Assembly (NCBI GenBank): GCA_944320235.1
Contig: CALUGQ010000035.1
Coordinates: 1 to 61,777 of the forward strand
Reading direction: 5' to 3'
Length of the DNA stretch: 61,777 nucleotides
Origin: an uncultured Prevotella sp.
GTDB taxonomy: Bacteria > Bacteroidota > Bacteroidia > Bacteroidales > Bacteroidaceae
Positions within the stretch are counted from its first letter, which is position 1. Every line of letters begins with the position of its first letter. This document shows positions 36,859 to 47,016 of the stretch, piece by piece. The position numbers and the translations under genes were made by a program. Under the pieces are notes generated by a model. The model was not told the origin of the DNA. It did no database searches and was given only the letters and a program-made list of their open reading frames with translations.

Positions 36859-37223
36859 CACAAATCTCTGGAAAAAAAATGCGCCCCTCCGTTTTTATTG
36901 ACTGTTTATAAGCCCTGTACAAGAACAAAATGCCACTAGCGCGGCCTGCATAAAGGATATTTACAACATATCATCCATGGCAGAAAATGCACGACGGATG
37001 CACTTCGCCCAAGCCTGGCAAGGGAACCCATGAACACATGGGGCTTACAATCTTGCCATACATGAGGATACGACACCCACTGTTGGTTTTGTAAAAACAA
37101 TTCAAGACAAGAACCCATAATGACCCTCTACTGTAACTACTTGGATTGCAATAAGTTGCAGAACCCTGCGCACAGCGTCGTGAAACGTACCGTTTTAGAC
37201 GATAATCCGGCACGTTTCACGAG
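36859..37223. other. Gene-free stretch between ppiD-like promoter and the lptC terminator
   Basis: No credible ORF. It contains the 37178-37222 inverted repeat and otherwise unstructured sequence. The minus-strand terminator of the coaX-OMP-lptC operon bounds it on the right. Confidence 0.5.
37178..37222. repeat. Long inverted repeat, intergenic
   Basis: TCGTGAAACGTACCG (37178-37192) and CGGCACGTTTCACGA (37208-37222) form an 11-bp stem, one A/C mismatch, then 3 bp, around a 15-nt loop. It is similar in style to the inverted repeats at 21630 and 60152. Confidence 0.7.
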
Positions 37224-37256
37224 ACAAAAAGGGCCGTCTGGAAGTTCAAGACGGCC
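37224..37256 (-). terminator. Terminator of the coaX-OMP-lptC operon
   Basis: On the minus strand GGCCGTCT/AGACGGCC (37256-37249 and 37239-37232) with a 9-nt loop is followed by CTTTTTGT. It lies about 150 nt after the lptC stop. Confidence 0.8.
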
Positions 37257-37406
37257 AATATATGAAAACCTTTTATGGCATTGTAAACAAAAATCACAAT
37301 AGACATTAAAGAATGGTAACACACCGTCAAGCCAACACCCACAAGCCTGTCTGCCACGCATGATGCAGCCGGCATTGCCGCATCCTTGAAGCTATCTTGC
37401 ATACGC

Positions 37407-38105
37407 TCACCTGGACTTGTACGTTGACGCACGCGGCACTGCAGCAGGGCGCACCTGTGGAACAGAGGCTGCCGAATCTCCGACGGCAGTAGTGTCTGCC
37501 GTACTTTCTGTGCCACCGTCCATGTCAGACTTGACAAATGAGCCTTGGGAATTTGACACCGTATAATGAGTCATGCGCTCATCGCTCCTAAAATACGTTC
37601 CCTCCAATGTGCGCTCCGGTGTGACAAGGGTTGAGTACTTGTTAGAATACATCTCATGGGAAATCCCATCCCAATAAAGTTCCTCACTACTGAAGACCAA
37701 GCCTTTGACATTGCGCACACGTACACGCCCACGCAATTCCCACAATCTCATCTTATCGTAATACCAAGCAGTGTCAGCCTGTATATAGGCTTCCACATGG
37801 AACTTCTCGTCAAACTGCTCGAGGAAAATACCCTTGATGAACGTCCACCGCGACGGTTGCCTCACCTGGTTTACATCCCACCGTTCCGTCACTATGCGAT
37901 ACTTGATCACTCCCGAATCGGATATGAGCGTATTGACACCATAACTCACCATGACCGAAACAGAATCGCGGTCATGGATGGCCGGGGCTGTATGTTCTTT
38001 CTCTTCGGAACACGACAACATCCCCAAGGATGCCGCCAAGAGCGCGAGAGCACCGACGGCAAGCCTCATGGCCGCACTTTTCCCAGGAGTAGACACCTCG
38101 CCCAT
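37407..38105 (-). CDS. lptC: LPS export periplasmic protein LptC (lipoprotein form)
   Basis: A 232-aa protein. A hydrophobic N-terminus ends MLSC (Cys32), suggesting a lipoprotein, and an LptC/OstA-like beta-jellyroll follows (VSVMVSYGVNTLISDSGVIKYRIVTERW, AYIQADTAWYYDKMRLWELRGRVRVRN). It passes lipopolysaccharide from LptBFG to LptA across the periplasm. The C-terminal 40 residues are low-complexity (Ser/Thr/Ala/Pro). It lies 5 nt after the outer membrane protein gene. ATG 38069 is an alternative start. Confidence 0.85.
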   Translation of the reverse strand: MGEVSTPGKSAAMRLAVGALALLAASLGMLSCSEEKEHTAPAIHDRDSVSVMVSYGVNTLISDSGVIKYRIVTERWDVNQVRQPSRWTFIKGIFLEQFDEKFHVEAYIQADTAWYYDKMRLWELRGRVRVRNVKGLVFSSEELYWDGISHEMYSNKYSTLVTPERTLEGTYFRSDERMTHYTVSNSQGSFVKSDMDGGTESTADTTAVGDSAASVPQVRPAAVPRASTYKSR

Positions 38106-38110
38106 TTGTA

Positions 38111-39397
38111 TTACTCAACCTTCCATTTCATGAACCACCGCTCATTGAATGTAATGCCAATGTTGATGCGGAATGTATTCTCTGTTATGAACGCACTCGA
38201 CTCCGAGCGCACCCACTGCCCACTTATGTTAAGGAAAGAGCGGTTGTTGTAAGTATTCGTAATGGGTATGCCAAAGCCAGCGCTCACGCTATACTCCTTG
38301 GGTCCGTCCATACCTTGTATGGTAACATAAGGCGTGGCATACGAAACGCCGGCACGGTAGTGCACACGTTCCAACAGGTTGAGGCTCATCTCGTTTGGCA
38401 CCCACTCTCCGCCGAGCGTCACCTTGTGGCGGTCCTTGAGCAATCCACTCTTCATGACATACTTGCCTGTGTTTACATCTGTCTCCGGCAAATCTACGCT
38501 TCCCCACTGCTGCAGTGAGTAATCTGCTCCAATGGTAAACTTGCCACCATGACTCCATGCGACACCTACGCCATAAGACATGGGTATGGCGAGCCCGTTT
38601 TCCACGGTAAATGTATTGTCAGACGACACGCCTGTCTGGCTGTTAGACGAAGTAGTGGTCACTTCAGGGTCGGCACCAAGCTTATGGCCAATGCCGACCG
38701 TTGCACCTAATGTAAGCCTGTCATCCTTAGCCATACGTTGCTCCCACTGCAATCCGAAATCCAACTTGTAACTGTTGACGGTTGCACCATAGGTCCGCTC
38801 CATTGTATTGACATAAGCATCGCTGCTGGAAATGGATATCTGCCTCTCGTAAGAACCCCACAAATATGATATGTTAGCACCCAACGACAAACCGGAAAAA
38901 ACATTCCATCCCACTCCGACAAATGCCTGATGGATGCCGCCTGAGCCTGTATGCGTCTCTGCGGTTGTCGTCTCCGACGTGCCGATTCGCGAGGTCGAGG
39001 TATAATCATACCCTATATTGGTGAACGGTATCAATCCGATGCTCAGTCCAACCTTAGGGAACACGCGGAATGCAGCTACGGCATACTCAAAGTCTGCGTT
39101 CTTTGCATTGCGGCTTACATTCCCCTCCTTGAAATTAGTTATCTGCCCTGACAAGCCGACATCGAAAATCATCGTAAGCGAATCGATTGCGGAGTATGAT
39201 GCAGGGTTCAAGGAATTGACTTGGTTGCCGTAGCGCAAGCCGAGCGCCAAGCCATTCATCCCCCGGTTGAACCCCTGAGCTTGTTCTGACAAGATGCCCA
39301 AACCATACTGGCTGTAAGGTGAGTTAGTTCCACTCTGCGCCATGGACTGGACGGCAACGCAGCCCACAGCAAGACTAATTATTATTGACTTTTTCAT
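38111..39397 (-). CDS. Outer membrane beta-barrel protein, FadL/PorV-like
   Basis: A 428-aa protein with a signal peptide (MKKSIIISLAVGCVAVQSMAQ). It then has a Bacteroidota opening (SPYSQYGLGILSEQAQGFNRGMNGLALGLRYGNQVNSLNPASYSA) and continuous amphipathic beta-strands to an aromatic C-terminus. The opening with NPAS resembles FadL/PorV-type barrels. The ligand or partner is unknown. It overlaps coaX by 23 nt and sits 5 nt before lptC, an order often seen in Bacteroidales. Confidence 0.8.
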   Translation of the reverse strand: MKKSIIISLAVGCVAVQSMAQSGTNSPYSQYGLGILSEQAQGFNRGMNGLALGLRYGNQVNSLNPASYSAIDSLTMIFDVGLSGQITNFKEGNVSRNAKNADFEYAVAAFRVFPKVGLSIGLIPFTNIGYDYTSTSRIGTSETTTAETHTGSGGIHQAFVGVGWNVFSGLSLGANISYLWGSYERQISISSSDAYVNTMERTYGATVNSYKLDFGLQWEQRMAKDDRLTLGATVGIGHKLGADPEVTTTSSNSQTGVSSDNTFTVENGLAIPMSYGVGVAWSHGGKFTIGADYSLQQWGSVDLPETDVNTGKYVMKSGLLKDRHKVTLGGEWVPNEMSLNLLERVHYRAGVSYATPYVTIQGMDGPKEYSVSAGFGIPITNTYNNRSFLNISGQWVRSESSAFITENTFRINIGITFNERWFMKWKVE

Positions 39398-40133
39398 CTG
39401 GAGTTATTTCTTCGTTATAGAGGAGAATGCTATTTAGACCGTACGGTACAAGCAAATTGTCTGCAAAGATGCACTTTTTTTCCGGGATACGCAAATCGAG
39501 CCGCACCCCGCCTGTTAAATAAATCAAAAGCTGCGGATATTTTAATATATACTCACGAATGTAACTTTCAATCTCAAACAGCACTCCATTCATCACTCCG
39601 CTTCTTATTGCTGTTTCGGTGCTGTAGCCAAGACGTGGGGCGACACCCTTTCTTTCGACGAGCGGCAAAGAATGGGTGAACGCGTTCAAAGCTTTCAGCC
39701 GCATCGTCGGGCCGGGTGAAATATTGCCTCCAAGATAGTCTCCTGCAGCAGTTATGAAATCATACGTGATACACGTGCCTGTGTCTATGACAAGCACATC
39801 GCGCCCCGGCTGCCTGCGATGAGCCCCCACAACGGCTGCCAGTCTGTCAGTTCCGAGTGTCAGCGGCGTGGAATATTTTATGTTGATCGGCACCGGCGTG
39901 ACTCCAGAAACCAGCCGCATCATGCGGAAAGGCATTGACGACAAGCGGCGTTGCAACCCATCATGCACAGCTGCCACGGCAGAATAAATGCCACGGTCAA
40001 ACCGGTACGCGGCACACAGCCTGTCAAGCTTGCCCCATTCTCCGTCATCCATCGTGACTATTTCAACAGGGTCTTCCCCATCGAAAGCCACAAGCTTGGT
40101 GCAGGTATTGCCGATGTCTATTGTCAGATTCAT
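39375..40133 (-). CDS. coaX: Type III pantothenate kinase
   Basis: A 252-aa ASKHA-fold kinase catalysing the first step of coenzyme A synthesis. Signatures are the P-loop-like TIDIGNTCTKL (D6), TLGTDRLAAVVGA and VIDTGTCITYDFI (catalytic Asp), then GGNISPGPTMR and YLTGGVR. It heads the operon. Its 3' end overlaps the outer membrane protein gene by 23 nt. Confidence 0.95.
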   Translation of the reverse strand: MNLTIDIGNTCTKLVAFDGEDPVEIVTMDDGEWGKLDRLCAAYRFDRGIYSAVAAVHDGLQRRLSSMPFRMMRLVSGVTPVPINIKYSTPLTLGTDRLAAVVGAHRRQPGRDVLVIDTGTCITYDFITAAGDYLGGNISPGPTMRLKALNAFTHSLPLVERKGVAPRLGYSTETAIRSGVMNGVLFEIESYIREYILKYPQLLIYLTGGVRLDLRIPEKKCIFADNLLVPYGLNSILLYNEEITPDEKVNNN

Positions 40134-40158
40134 TTATACAGCTGTTCGCTATCCGCCT

Positions 40159-40167
40159 GCAAAATTA
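40159..40167 (-). promoter_or_regulatory. -7 element for coaX
   Basis: TAATTTTGC on the minus strand about 27 nt before the coaX ATG. No canonical -33 at the right distance. Confidence 0.5.
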
Positions 40168-40212
40168 TTGAAAAAAATCGGAATAATGGCACTGCAAATG
40201 GAAAAAAGAAAG

Positions 40213-40220
40213 TAATTTTG
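40213..40220 (+). promoter_or_regulatory. -7 element (TAATTTTG) directly before the DUF4105 gene
   Basis: TAATTTTG followed by CAGC and then the GTG at 40225. Transcription would begin at or within a few bases of the start codon. It is divergent from the coaX element. Confidence 0.5.
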
Positions 40221-40224
40221 CAGC

Positions 40225-41433
40225 GTGAAACAAGCGGCAAACATATTGAAAGCATTCTTAACGGCAACGATTTTAGTGGCGTTGTGCTTGATGGCCCCCT
40301 GCAAGGCAAAGGCGCAAGACTGCCCACAGGACTCCATCGAGATCAGTTTGCTGACGTGTGGCCCCGGCAATGAAGTCTACAGCCTTTACGGACACACAGC
40401 CCTGCGCTGGCACGATATGCGAACCGGCGATGACTTCGCTTTCAACTATGGCGTTTTCAACTTCAAGAAGTCGTTCTTCGTGCTCCGTTTCCTTTTCGGG
40501 CATACAGACTATGAGTTAGGCGTACTGCCCTACGACATATTCTGCGAAGAGTACCACAGGATGGGGCGTTGGGTCGTTGAACAGGTGATAGACTTAACCC
40601 CAGAGGAAAAAACGCGCCTCACCAATGCGCTGTGGAACAACGCCAAGCCTGAGAACAAGACATACCGCTACAACTTTTTCTACGATAACTGCACCACAAG
40701 GGCCCGCGACATGATAGAGCTTTGCATCAACGGGAAAATCGAATATGCTTATGACGATGGCCCATCACAACCGACTTATAGGCAGATGATCCATGAAAAG
40801 ACCGACGGGCATCCTTGGGCTGGGTTTGGAGACGACCTCTGCATCGGCGTTAAAGCCGATTTCCGGACAGACGGCAGGGAACAGCAATTCCTTCCAGAAA
40901 ACCTGATGGATGCATTCAGCAAGGCCATGATAGCCGATGCAGACGGCCATCGCCCGCTGGTTAAAGAAACAAGACAGGTCGTGAGTGCGGCTCAGCCAGC
41001 AGCAGGGCCGAGCTTTCCGCTTACTCCGATGCAATCCGCCTACATATTATTATTTATATCTGCAACCATAGTTTTCGCAGAGGCAAAACGCAAGAAAACA
41101 TACAAAGCATGGGACGTGGCACTGCTTACGTGTACCAGCCTGGCAGGAATCATCCTCGTAGCACTGTTGTTTTCAGAGCACCCGACAACGAGCACCAACC
41201 TTCAAGTCTTGCTCCTCAATCCGCTCCCATTGTTCTTCATTCCATCAATATCAAGAGGTGAAAAGGCATATTGGCTCATATCAGCCGTGCTCATCCTCCT
41301 GTTCTTCATTGGCGCATTGTTCCAAGATTACGCCGAGGGAATGGAGATTGTGGCATTATGTTTGCTGACAAGGTGTATGGCAAACCTTGCACTGGCAAAT
41401 AGACAACATAAAAACAGAACTGACAAAGGATGA
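40225..41433 (+). CDS. DUF4105 membrane protein, Lnb-like lipoprotein N-acyltransferase candidate
   Basis: A 402-aa protein (start GTG 40225, or an inner TTG at 40243). A signal peptide or anchor is followed by a DUF4105 domain at about residues 35-230. Its conserved pair is H57 in SLYGHTALRW and C156 in NFFYDNCTTRARD, an NlpC/P60-like His/Cys arrangement. Four to five transmembrane helices occupy 270-390. From memory, a DUF4105 protein (Lnb) was described as the lipoprotein N-acyltransferase of Bacteroides, so this is a good candidate. It overlaps the next gene by 4 nt (ATGA). Confidence 0.78.
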   Translation: MKQAANILKAFLTATILVALCLMAPCKAKAQDCPQDSIEISLLTCGPGNEVYSLYGHTALRWHDMRTGDDFAFNYGVFNFKKSFFVLRFLFGHTDYELGVLPYDIFCEEYHRMGRWVVEQVIDLTPEEKTRLTNALWNNAKPENKTYRYNFFYDNCTTRARDMIELCINGKIEYAYDDGPSQPTYRQMIHEKTDGHPWAGFGDDLCIGVKADFRTDGREQQFLPENLMDAFSKAMIADADGHRPLVKETRQVVSAAQPAAGPSFPLTPMQSAYILLFISATIVFAEAKRKKTYKAWDVALLTCTSLAGIILVALLFSEHPTTSTNLQVLLLNPLPLFFIPSISRGEKAYWLISAVLILLFFIGALFQDYAEGMEIVALCLLTRCMANLALANRQHKNRTDKG

Positions 41434-43004
41434 AATACAGGTATATATCGCTCACGCTGCTCGCGGCATTCTCCGCAACCGGGGGTAAGTCAGAGGTACC
41501 ACTGACTGTCAAATCAGCACCCAAGCTGGTTGTAAACATCGCCATCGACCAGCTACGTACAGACTACCTGGAGGCTTTCGCGCCGCTTTACTGCAACGAA
41601 GGCTTCCGTATGCTGTTAGCCAAAGGCAGGGTATACGAAAACGCATCCTACCCATTTTCACCCATAGACAGGGCCTCTGCCATTGCCGCAATATCCACAG
41701 GAACCACCCCTTACTACAACAGCATAGTCAGCGCGCGATGGCTCGACAAGGAGACGTTGCGCCCAGTGCACTGCGTTGACGACAGCAAGTACGGCGGATA
41801 TCTTACGCAAGACTGCTCATCGCCCAAGAACATGAGCACTTCAACGATTGGCGACGAACTTAAAGTGTCTACGGACGGCACTGCGGTTGTCTATGCCGTG
41901 GCCCCATTCCGCGACGCGGCTGTGCTCTCGGCTGGCCATGCCGCCGACGGAGCACTGTGGATTGACAACGACAACGGGTTCTGGTGCTCGTCAAACTATT
42001 ACTTCAAGAGCAACCCGTCATGGATCCAAGCATTCAACAACCTGCACGCCAATGACATAGGGAACAAAGACTGGGAGCCTGCCAACCTGCTCTCGGGCAA
42101 CTTCAGCTATTTCATGAGCGGCGGCGCACAAAAACCATTCAAGCACTCGTTCAGCGGCGAACACCGCTACAGGCAATACAAGGCGAGCGGCCTCGTGAAC
42201 GAAAGCGTGACGGACATGGCACTGCAGTGTGTGAGCACAAACGCCATGGGGTCAGACAACATAACCGACTTGCTCAATGTAACTTACTACGCCGGCAACT
42301 TCGACCACAAGACAGTGAGCGAATGCCAGATGGAGCTACAAGACACATACGTGCGCCTCGACCAGGAGATAGCACGCTTGGTGAGGGAACTGGAACACAG
42401 GTTGGGGGCACAGCACGTGCTCTTCGTACTCACAAGCACAGGCTACAGTGACGAGGAAACAACCGACTACGCAAAGTACAACATACCGACAGGCACATTT
42501 TACATCAACCGCACAGCAAACCTGCTAAATATGTATTTCGGCGCGCTATGGGGGCCGTCGCAATACGTGGAAGCCTGCTTTGGAACCCAGATATTCCTAG
42601 ACCACAAACAGCTGGAGCAAAAGCGCGTAAGCTTTTCAGAGGCTGCGATTCGCGCAAAAGAATTCCTTGCACAGATATCCGGGGTCCGCAACGCATACAC
42701 TTCTCTGCAATTGCTGTCAAGCGGGGACGAAAGCATCAACAAAATCCGCAACGGATTCAACCGAGAACGCTGCGGCGACATACTCATTGAAGTCGCCCCA
42801 GGATGGCGTATGCTCAATGAGGAGACACAGGAGAACAGCCTCTCTCGCGCTTCATTCACCCAATTCCCAATAATAATCTATGGAGCCGGCACAAAGGCAG
42901 AGCGCCTTACGGAGCACGTGACCATCGACCGCATCGCCCCGACGATAGCCAAGGCCATACGAATACGAGCCCCTAACGCCTGCTCTTCGGAGCCCCTGTT
43001 CTGA
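41430..43004 (+). CDS. Degenerate alkaline-phosphatase-superfamily protein
   Basis: A 524-aa exported protein with the alkaline phosphatase/NPP (PafA-like) fold. VVNIAIDQLRTDYLEAF near the N-terminus keeps one metal Asp (D40). The Thr nucleophile of the PafA-type TxPGHA..TG motif is replaced (R81 in DRASAIAAISTGTTP). The metal-binding DYxGH reads YYAGN (Y286, N290), and LTADHG reads LTSTGY (T337, G338). The late His motif is also lost. It should therefore be catalytically inactive yet structurally intact. Translation is coupled (ATGA) to the DUF4105 gene. Confidence 0.8.
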   Translation: MKYRYISLTLLAAFSATGGKSEVPLTVKSAPKLVVNIAIDQLRTDYLEAFAPLYCNEGFRMLLAKGRVYENASYPFSPIDRASAIAAISTGTTPYYNSIVSARWLDKETLRPVHCVDDSKYGGYLTQDCSSPKNMSTSTIGDELKVSTDGTAVVYAVAPFRDAAVLSAGHAADGALWIDNDNGFWCSSNYYFKSNPSWIQAFNNLHANDIGNKDWEPANLLSGNFSYFMSGGAQKPFKHSFSGEHRYRQYKASGLVNESVTDMALQCVSTNAMGSDNITDLLNVTYYAGNFDHKTVSECQMELQDTYVRLDQEIARLVRELEHRLGAQHVLFVLTSTGYSDEETTDYAKYNIPTGTFYINRTANLLNMYFGALWGPSQYVEACFGTQIFLDHKQLEQKRVSFSEAAIRAKEFLAQISGVRNAYTSLQLLSSGDESINKIRNGFNRERCGDILIEVAPGWRMLNEETQENSLSRASFTQFPIIIYGAGTKAERLTEHVTIDRIAPTIAKAIRIRAPNACSSEPLF

Positions 43005-43476
43005 CAATTTACGCAAAGGCGCATCATTGCCCAGCACAAGAACATACATTAGCGGCTAAACCGTGACGCGCCTACGCCAACCTTGGCCACACAAGACTTG
43101 TATTTTTATTTTACATCGGCTTAAGTCGGGCTGCAGAATCAGCAAAAATGCCACGCCAAACGGGCCAAAACAGAATGCAAAAGGCACCGTATGGCAATGC
43201 AGTAACGCACGTTTCGCAAGGCTAAACGCCCACCCCTCACAACCATTTGGCTTACAGCAAGATACGCCCCGCTGCAAAATCAATCGGTGTCAGGGCAACC
43301 ACCATGAAACAAATTGACAAGCCAAGTAGAATGAAATGACATCAACAGCATGGCAGCAAACCGGGAACAAGGCTGGCAACTAGCACAGAACAGCCCGACA
43401 ATCACACAAACAGCCATTAAAAGGCACAAAACCCCAATTTAACGGGCTAGTTGCCAGCATTTAGCAAAAAAAGATG
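43005..43476. other. Gene-free stretch before secA
   Basis: No credible ORF. The middle part (43121-43230) has words such as GCCACGCCAAACGGGCC and CACGTTTCGCAAGG that resemble other gene-free stretches here. No terminator was recognised for the upstream gene. Confidence 0.4.
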
Positions 43477-43484
43477 TAAATTTG
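43477..43484 (+). promoter_or_regulatory. -7 element (TAAATTTG) for secA
   Basis: TAAATTTG followed by C, 49 nt before the secA ATG. A TTG at 43451-43453 is 23 nt upstream, slightly too far. Confidence 0.55.
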
Positions 43485-43533
43485 CAGGCGATTGCCAAAA
43501 TCAATAAAACAGAAATAAAACAAACGACATAAA

Positions 43534-46500
43534 ATGAATTTTACCAGTATCTTAAAGTCGCTGTTCGGTGACAAGTCAAGCCGGGACATGAAGCTGATCC
43601 AACCCCTCGTGGAGAAAGTGAAGGCTGTTTACCCAGAGGTGGAAAAGCTAAGCAACGACTCGCTGCGCGAACGCACCCAGCAGATAAGGCAGATGGTGCA
43701 AGGCTCTGCACAAAGCCAGAGAGAACAAATCACAGAACTCAAAGCCAAGATTGAGGACACCCCCATTGACGAGCGCGAAACCATCTTCAACCAAATAGAC
43801 AAACTTGAGAAGGAAATCCTCGACATCTATGAGCAAAAGCTCAACGAAGTGATGCCCGAGGTGTTCGCCATCGTCAAGGAAACAGCACGCCGTTTCGCCC
43901 AGAACGAGGAGACCGTGGTTACCGCCACCGACTTCGACCGCGAGCTGGCCGCCGACCCACGCAAGGACTTCATAACCATCGACGGCGACAAAGCCATATA
44001 CCACAACCACTGGACTGCAGGCGGCAACGACCTGAAATGGGAAATGGTACACTACGACGTGCAGCTCTTCGGAGGCGTGGTGCTCCACCAAGGCAAGATA
44101 GCCGAGATGGCCACAGGAGAAGGAAAGACCCTGGTCGCCACACTACCCGTATTCCTAAATGCCCTGACAGGCAACGGCGTACACGTAGTAACCGTCAACG
44201 ACTACCTGGCCAAGCGCGACTCAGAATGGATGGGGCCGCTCTATGAGTTCCACGGGCTGTCGGTAGACTGCATAGACAAACATCAGCCCAACTCGCCCGC
44301 AAGGCGCAAGGCATACCAGGCAGACATAACATTCGGAACGAACAACGAGTTTGGCTTCGACTACCTGCGCGACAACATGGCAATATCACCGGCCGACCTC
44401 GTACAACGCTCACACAACTACGCCATCGTCGACGAGGTTGACTCCGTGCTCATAGACGATGCCCGCACACCCCTCATCATCTCCGGACCTGTTCCCAAAG
44501 GAGACGACCAGATGTTCGAGGAATACCAGCCACTGGTTGAAAAACTCGTCGACGTGCAGCGCAAGCTCGCCACACAATACCTTGCCGACGCAAAGCAGAA
44601 AATCAGCGAAGGGCGCGAGAAGAACGACCAAAAGCTGATGGACGAAGGCTTCCTGTCACTCTATCGCTCACACAAAGCCCTGCCCAAGAACAAGCCGCTG
44701 ATAAAGTATCTCTCCGAGGAAGGCATAAAGGCAGGTATGCTCAAGACCGAAGAGATATACATGGAGAACAACAACCGCCGTATGCCGGAAGCCGTGGAAC
44801 CGCTCTACTTCGTCGTTGAAGAAAAGCTGAACTCATGCGACCTCACCGACAAAGGCGCAGACTGGCTGGCAAAGCAAGTTAACGACGCAACGCTGTTCGT
44901 GCTGCCAGACATAACTTCGCAATTATCTGCGCTCGAAACAGAAACAGGGCTTACCGACCAGGAGCGGCTCGACAAAAAGGACGAGCTGCTCAACCACTAT
45001 GCAGTGCAGAGCGAGCGCGTACATACATTGCAGCAGCTGCTTAAGGCATACACCATGTTCAACAAAGACGACGAGTATGTGGTAATGGACGGCGAGGTGA
45101 AAATCGTTGACGAGCAGACGGGCCGCATTATGGAAGGCCGCCGCTGGAGCGACGGACTGCACCAGGCCATCGAAGCCAAGGAGCACGTAAAGGTGGAAGC
45201 CGCCACCCAGACATTCGCCACGATAACACTGCAGAACTACTTCCGTATGTATCACAAACTGGCAGGCATGACCGGTACTGCATCGACCGAGGCTGGCGAA
45301 TTTTGGGATATATACAAACTCGATGTCGTTGAGATACCCACCAACCGCCCCGTGATACGCAAAGACATGGACGACCGCGTGTACAAGACGGCCCGCGAGA
45401 AGTATAACGCCGTGATCGAAGAGATTGAGAACATGCGCAACAGCGGCAGGCCGACACTCGTTGGAACCACGTCTGTCGAAATATCAGAATTGCTGTCGAA
45501 GATGCTCAGCATGCGCAAGATACCACACCAGGTGCTCAACGCAAAGCTACACCAGAAAGAAGCCGACATCGTGGCACAGGCCGGACAGAGTACAAACGGG
45601 CTGGGAGCTGTCACCATAGCCACCAACATGGCAGGACGTGGTACAGACATCAAGCTCTCGCCCGAGGTGAAAGCAGCAGGCGGACTGGCCATCATCGGCA
45701 CAGAGCGGCATGAGAGCCGCCGCGTAGACAGGCAGCTCCGCGGCCGTTCTGGCCGTCAGGGCGACCCAGGCTCGTCTGTGTTCTACGTCTCGCTCGAAGA
45801 CAAGCTCATGCGCCTCTTCGGCTCTGAGCGCATCGCCAAGGTAATGGACAAACTCGGGTTCAAGGAGGGCGACATGATTGACAGCCCGATGATAACCCGC
45901 AACATCGAACGCGCACAGAAGAAAGTAGAGGAAAACAACTTCGGCATCCGCAAGCGCCTGCTCGAATACGATGACGTGATGAACAAGCAACGCACCGTCA
46001 TCTACGAGAAGCGCCGCCACGCCTTGATGGGTGAGCGCATCGGCATGGATATATCAAACATAATCTGGGATCGCGTAGCCAGCATCATAGAACAAAACGA
46101 CTACGAAGGCTGCAAGGAAGAATTCCTCAAAATCCTTGCAATGGAAGTGCCTTTCACCGACGCGCAATTCGCCAACGAGAAACGCGAAGACCTTGCCGAA
46201 AGCGCATTCCAGATGGCAATGGCAGCATTCAAGCGCAAGACTGAACGCATACAAGCAGTGGCATGGCCCATTGTAAAGCAAGTTTACGAGAATCAGGGAA
46301 TGATGTACGAGCGCATCATGGTGCCCATCACCGACGGACGTAGAATGTACAACATACCATGCGACCTCAAGGAAGCCTATGAGTCGGAATGCAAGAGCGT
46401 GGTCAAGCAATTCGAGAAAGTGATTCTCCTCCACATCATTGATGACTGTTGGAAAGAGAACCTCCGCGAACTTGATGAGCTCAAGCACAGCGTGCAGAAC

Positions 46501-46875
46501 GCATCTTACGAACAGAAAGACCCGTTGCTCATATTCAAGCTCGAGAGCGTCAAGCTGTTTGATAGCATGGTCAACACGATGAACAACCGCATCACAGCCA
46601 TCCTCATGCGGAGCGCAATACCAGAAATCCAGCAGAATGTACAAGAAGCAGCACCCGAAGAACGCAGGCCACAACCTCAGTACACGGAGACCAAACGCGA
46701 CCTCAATGAGGAACAGCTCACCGACCCTAACCAGGCAGCGGCTGCATCACACGACACGAGGGAGCGCCAGCAGCAAACGCCTATCATCAAGGACAAGCTG
46801 CCAGGACGCAACGACCCATGCCCATGTGGCAGCGGGAAGAAGTTCAAGAACTGCCACGGACGAGGTCTCGTGTGA
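43534..46875 (+). CDS. secA: Preprotein translocase ATPase SecA
   Basis: A 1113-aa motor that drives proteins through SecYEG. Walker [13 protein letters not shown] has K198. The DEAD-type box is [22 protein letters not shown]. The second ATPase half has [13 protein letters not shown] and [16 protein letters not shown]. The C-terminal zinc motif [13 protein letters not shown] is at about residues 1096-1108. It is some 200 residues longer than E. coli SecA because of an N-terminal extension and an insertion around residues 340-450, as is usual in Bacteroidota. Monocistronic, with its own terminator. Confidence 0.97.
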   Translation: MNFTSILKSLFGDKSSRDMKLIQPLVEKVKAVYPEVEKLSNDSLRERTQQIRQMVQGSAQSQREQITELKAKIEDTPIDERETIFNQIDKLEKEILDIYEQKLNEVMPEVFAIVKETARRFAQNEETVVTATDFDRELAADPRKDFITIDGDKAIYHNHWTAGGNDLKWEMVHYDVQLFGGVVLHQGKIAEMATGEGKTLVATLPVFLNALTGNGVHVVTVNDYLAKRDSEWMGPLYEFHGLSVDCIDKHQPNSPARRKAYQADITFGTNNEFGFDYLRDNMAISPADLVQRSHNYAIVDEVDSVLIDDARTPLIISGPVPKGDDQMFEEYQPLVEKLVDVQRKLATQYLADAKQKISEGREKNDQKLMDEGFLSLYRSHKALPKNKPLIKYLSEEGIKAGMLKTEEIYMENNNRRMPEAVEPLYFVVEEKLNSCDLTDKGADWLAKQVNDATLFVLPDITSQLSALETETGLTDQERLDKKDELLNHYAVQSERVHTLQQLLKAYTMFNKDDEYVVMDGEVKIVDEQTGRIMEGRRWSDGLHQAIEAKEHVKVEAATQTFATITLQNYFRMYHKLAGMTGTASTEAGEFWDIYKLDVVEIPTNRPVIRKDMDDRVYKTAREKYNAVIEEIENMRNSGRPTLVGTTSVEISELLSKMLSMRKIPHQVLNAKLHQKEADIVAQAGQSTNGLGAVTIATNMAGRGTDIKLSPEVKAAGGLAIIGTERHESRRVDRQLRGRSGRQGDPGSSVFYVSLEDKLMRLFGSERIAKVMDKLGFKEGDMIDSPMITRNIERAQKKVEENNFGIRKRLLEYDDVMNKQRTVIYEKRRHALMGERIGMDISNIIWDRVASIIEQNDYEGCKEEFLKILAMEVPFTDAQFANEKREDLAESAFQMAMAAFKRKTERIQAVAWPIVKQVYENQGMMYERIMVPITDGRRMYNIPCDLKEAYESECKSVVKQFEKVILLHIIDDCWKENLRELDELKHSVQNASYEQKDPLLIFKLESVKLFDSMVNTMNNRITAILMRSAIPEIQQNVQEAAPEERRPQPQYTETKRDLNEEQLTDPNQAAAASHDTRERQQQTPIIKDKLPGRNDPCPCGSGKKFKNCHGRGLV

Positions 46876-46885
46876 CAATATTGCG

Positions 46886-46926
46886 AATGGCGTTTGGACA
46901 GGGAACTGCACCAAACGCCATTTTCA
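46886..46926 (+). terminator. Terminator after secA
   Basis: AATGGCGTTTGG/CCAAACGCCATT, a perfect 12-bp stem with a 13-nt loop followed by TTTTC, 10 nt after the secA stop. Confidence 0.88.
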
Positions 46927-47016
46927 ATATACCAACGCCAATGCCCGCTGCATGACTACAAAGCAAAAGCAGCGGCCCCATGACAATACAAGCCAACCCA
47001 ACAACACTGCATAGGC

